NCBI GenBank assembly: GCA_022457065.1 | Contig: JAJGBQ010000004.1 | Span: 2,418,001 to 2,482,000, forward strand | Length of the DNA stretch: 64,000 nt | From: Curvularia sp. ZM96 | Lineage: Eukaryota > Ascomycota > Dothideomycetes > Pleosporales > Pleosporaceae | Direction: 5' to 3' | Shown: in pieces, positions 62,944 to 64,000 of the stretch | How the letters are laid out: each line of letters starts with the position of its first letter | Position numbering within the stretch: position 1 is the stretch's first letter | The notes under the pieces: model-generated | Seen by the model: the letters and a program-made list of their open reading frames with translations, nothing else | What the model was told of the DNA's origin: nothing | Databases searched by the model: none | Position numbers and translations under genes: made by a program

Positions 62944-64000
62944 GATGCCGCGAGGGGAGCTGCGAGGAGGTTAGAAGACGGACGGCATGCACGCGGCGGG
63001 CGAGATATTTCAAGAGGGGCGCGGGCGCGGGCGTGGGTGGTTGTTTCTTTGTCCGCTGTTTCAAAAAGTGGGTAGGGTAGGGTAGGTGAATACTAACTCG
63101 CGTCTGTCGGGCGCAGCTTGCGGGGAAGACGAGAAGCCGCGCTGCCGAGAAGCCATGGATGCGTTAGTAAGGCTGGCGGTCCCGATTCACGCAGACACGG
63201 GCCCGTGTAATGTGCTCGAGGATGCTCTGGCGCCAATGCCGACCAGAGTGGAGAGCATAAATTGCAGGCGAGCCGTGACAGTGTATGAAGGCACAATCTT
63301 GCAATACCAGAAGGGGGCAGCGGGCGTTTAAGGGGCTCAGCTCCACCGGGGATTATGTGTTCTCAGAATGCAACGGGCAGCTGACGGGGCTAATGCGTGC
63401 TGGCCGTGTCAGCCAAAGCTTGAGGACGGCGATCGTCGAGTGAGTCCAACCCAGCCGTCTGGCGCGCCGCCGCCGCCGCCGCCAGAGGAGATGAGTGCTG
63501 AGGGCGAGGTCACGTGCTGACGTGGCCCGCCGCGGGCGACCAACGGCGGCCAGGGGTAACCCGGGTGAAGGAGAGCGGGATGCGCTGGCCCCTGGCCTTC
63601 ACTGCCTCGTGTCGCCCGCCAACGCTACCGCCGCGAGACCCTGCCTCACGCTGCTGCCGTTCGCACGCACTGCTGGTGGGCAACGCGACGTCTGGACGGC
63701 GGCGCCTGCGGGCTGCCCGTCGCGCCGTCGACATGGCCCAGCGGTGCCTGTCTGCTAGCGACCCTCGTACGGTGCGGTGGCGTGTCCTACTACGCAAACA
63801 AGTCGGCCGTCGCACGGGCACGCGCGGGTCCCTTCTCGGACGCGTGGAGCCCGCAATCACGGCGTACAAATAGCTGCACGGCGGGCATGGCGATGGAGGG
63901 GGCAGGGCAGAGGCGTGGCAGAGGCAGTGGCAGCAGTGATAGCATTCAGTAGCAGCAGCAGTAGCAGCAACAGTAGCAGCAGCATGAGCAGGCGTTGCCA
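62944..64000. other. Right-edge spacer, F-box gene promoter
   Basis: No supported gene. The stretch is GC-rich with shadow frames in all phases. Low-complexity runs: (CCG)n at about 63466-63482 and an imperfect CAG/AGC tract at about 63915-63990. A gene entering from the right cannot be excluded. Confidence 0.45.
63915..63990. repeat. Imperfect CAG/AGC trinucleotide tract
   Basis: Runs of GCAG, AGCAGC and AGTAGC with scattered interruptions on the plus strand, at the window end. No open frame with a start could be tied to it. Confidence 0.75.

Overview
The window looks like a nuclear chromosome segment of a filamentous ascomycete, probably a dothideomycete of the Pleosporales type. The order is inferred from general gene content and style, not from a database match. 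Protein genes have short introns (about 44-140 bp) with GT...AG ends and CTAAC-like branch points. Coding exons are GC-rich, spacers are short, and there are no operons or Shine-Dalgarno sites. I rebuilt exon-intron structures by hand from frame continuity, splice signals and protein-family fit. All coordinates refer to the genomic span.

Layout. At 0.3-4.2 kb are a mitochondrial [2Fe-2S] ferredoxin (+), RRP15 (-) and SRP54 (+); the last two share a short divergent promoter. At 4.6-9.6 kb are a flavin monooxygenase (-) and, divergent from it, a bacterial-type periplasmic-binding-protein-like gene (+), followed by a BAHD-type acyltransferase (+). From 9.6 to 14.3 kb is a gene-poor, AT-richer island. 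It holds one small secreted protein gene with a degraded-looking last splice donor, a short palindromic repeat array and a tRNA-like remnant. At 14.3-24.6 kb are mitoribosomal bL19m (-), an NmrA-like protein (-), an asparaginase with an ankyrin tail (-), a possible nucleotidyltransferase-fold protein (-) and a SET/NAP histone chaperone (+). At 25.5-33.3 kb are a secreted GH1 glycosidase (+), a GID7/WDR26-like WD40 protein (+) and a disordered protein of unknown function (-). At 33.7-47.4 kb are SPO11 (-, eight exons) divergent from the large CAF-1 subunit (+), a membrane-anchored aspartic-protease-like pseudoenzyme (+), mitoribosomal mL57 (-) divergent from RTT109 (+), and ceramide glucosyltransferase (+). 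At 48-63 kb are a TRK potassium transporter (-), glycogen synthase (-), an RA-PH adaptor (-) and an F-box/LRR protein (-).

Most genes are housekeeping. The parts that stand out are the secreted-protein island, the monooxygenase/binding-protein pair (both genes have nested in-frame starts), an intergenic CCCCT-bearing motif seen at two distant promoters, and SPO11, whose introns almost all have weak donor sites. Three chromatin-assembly genes (SET/NAP, CAF-1 large subunit, RTT109) lie within about 22 kb. I saw no transposase, reverse transcriptase, CRISPR array, rRNA gene or secondary-metabolite backbone enzyme.
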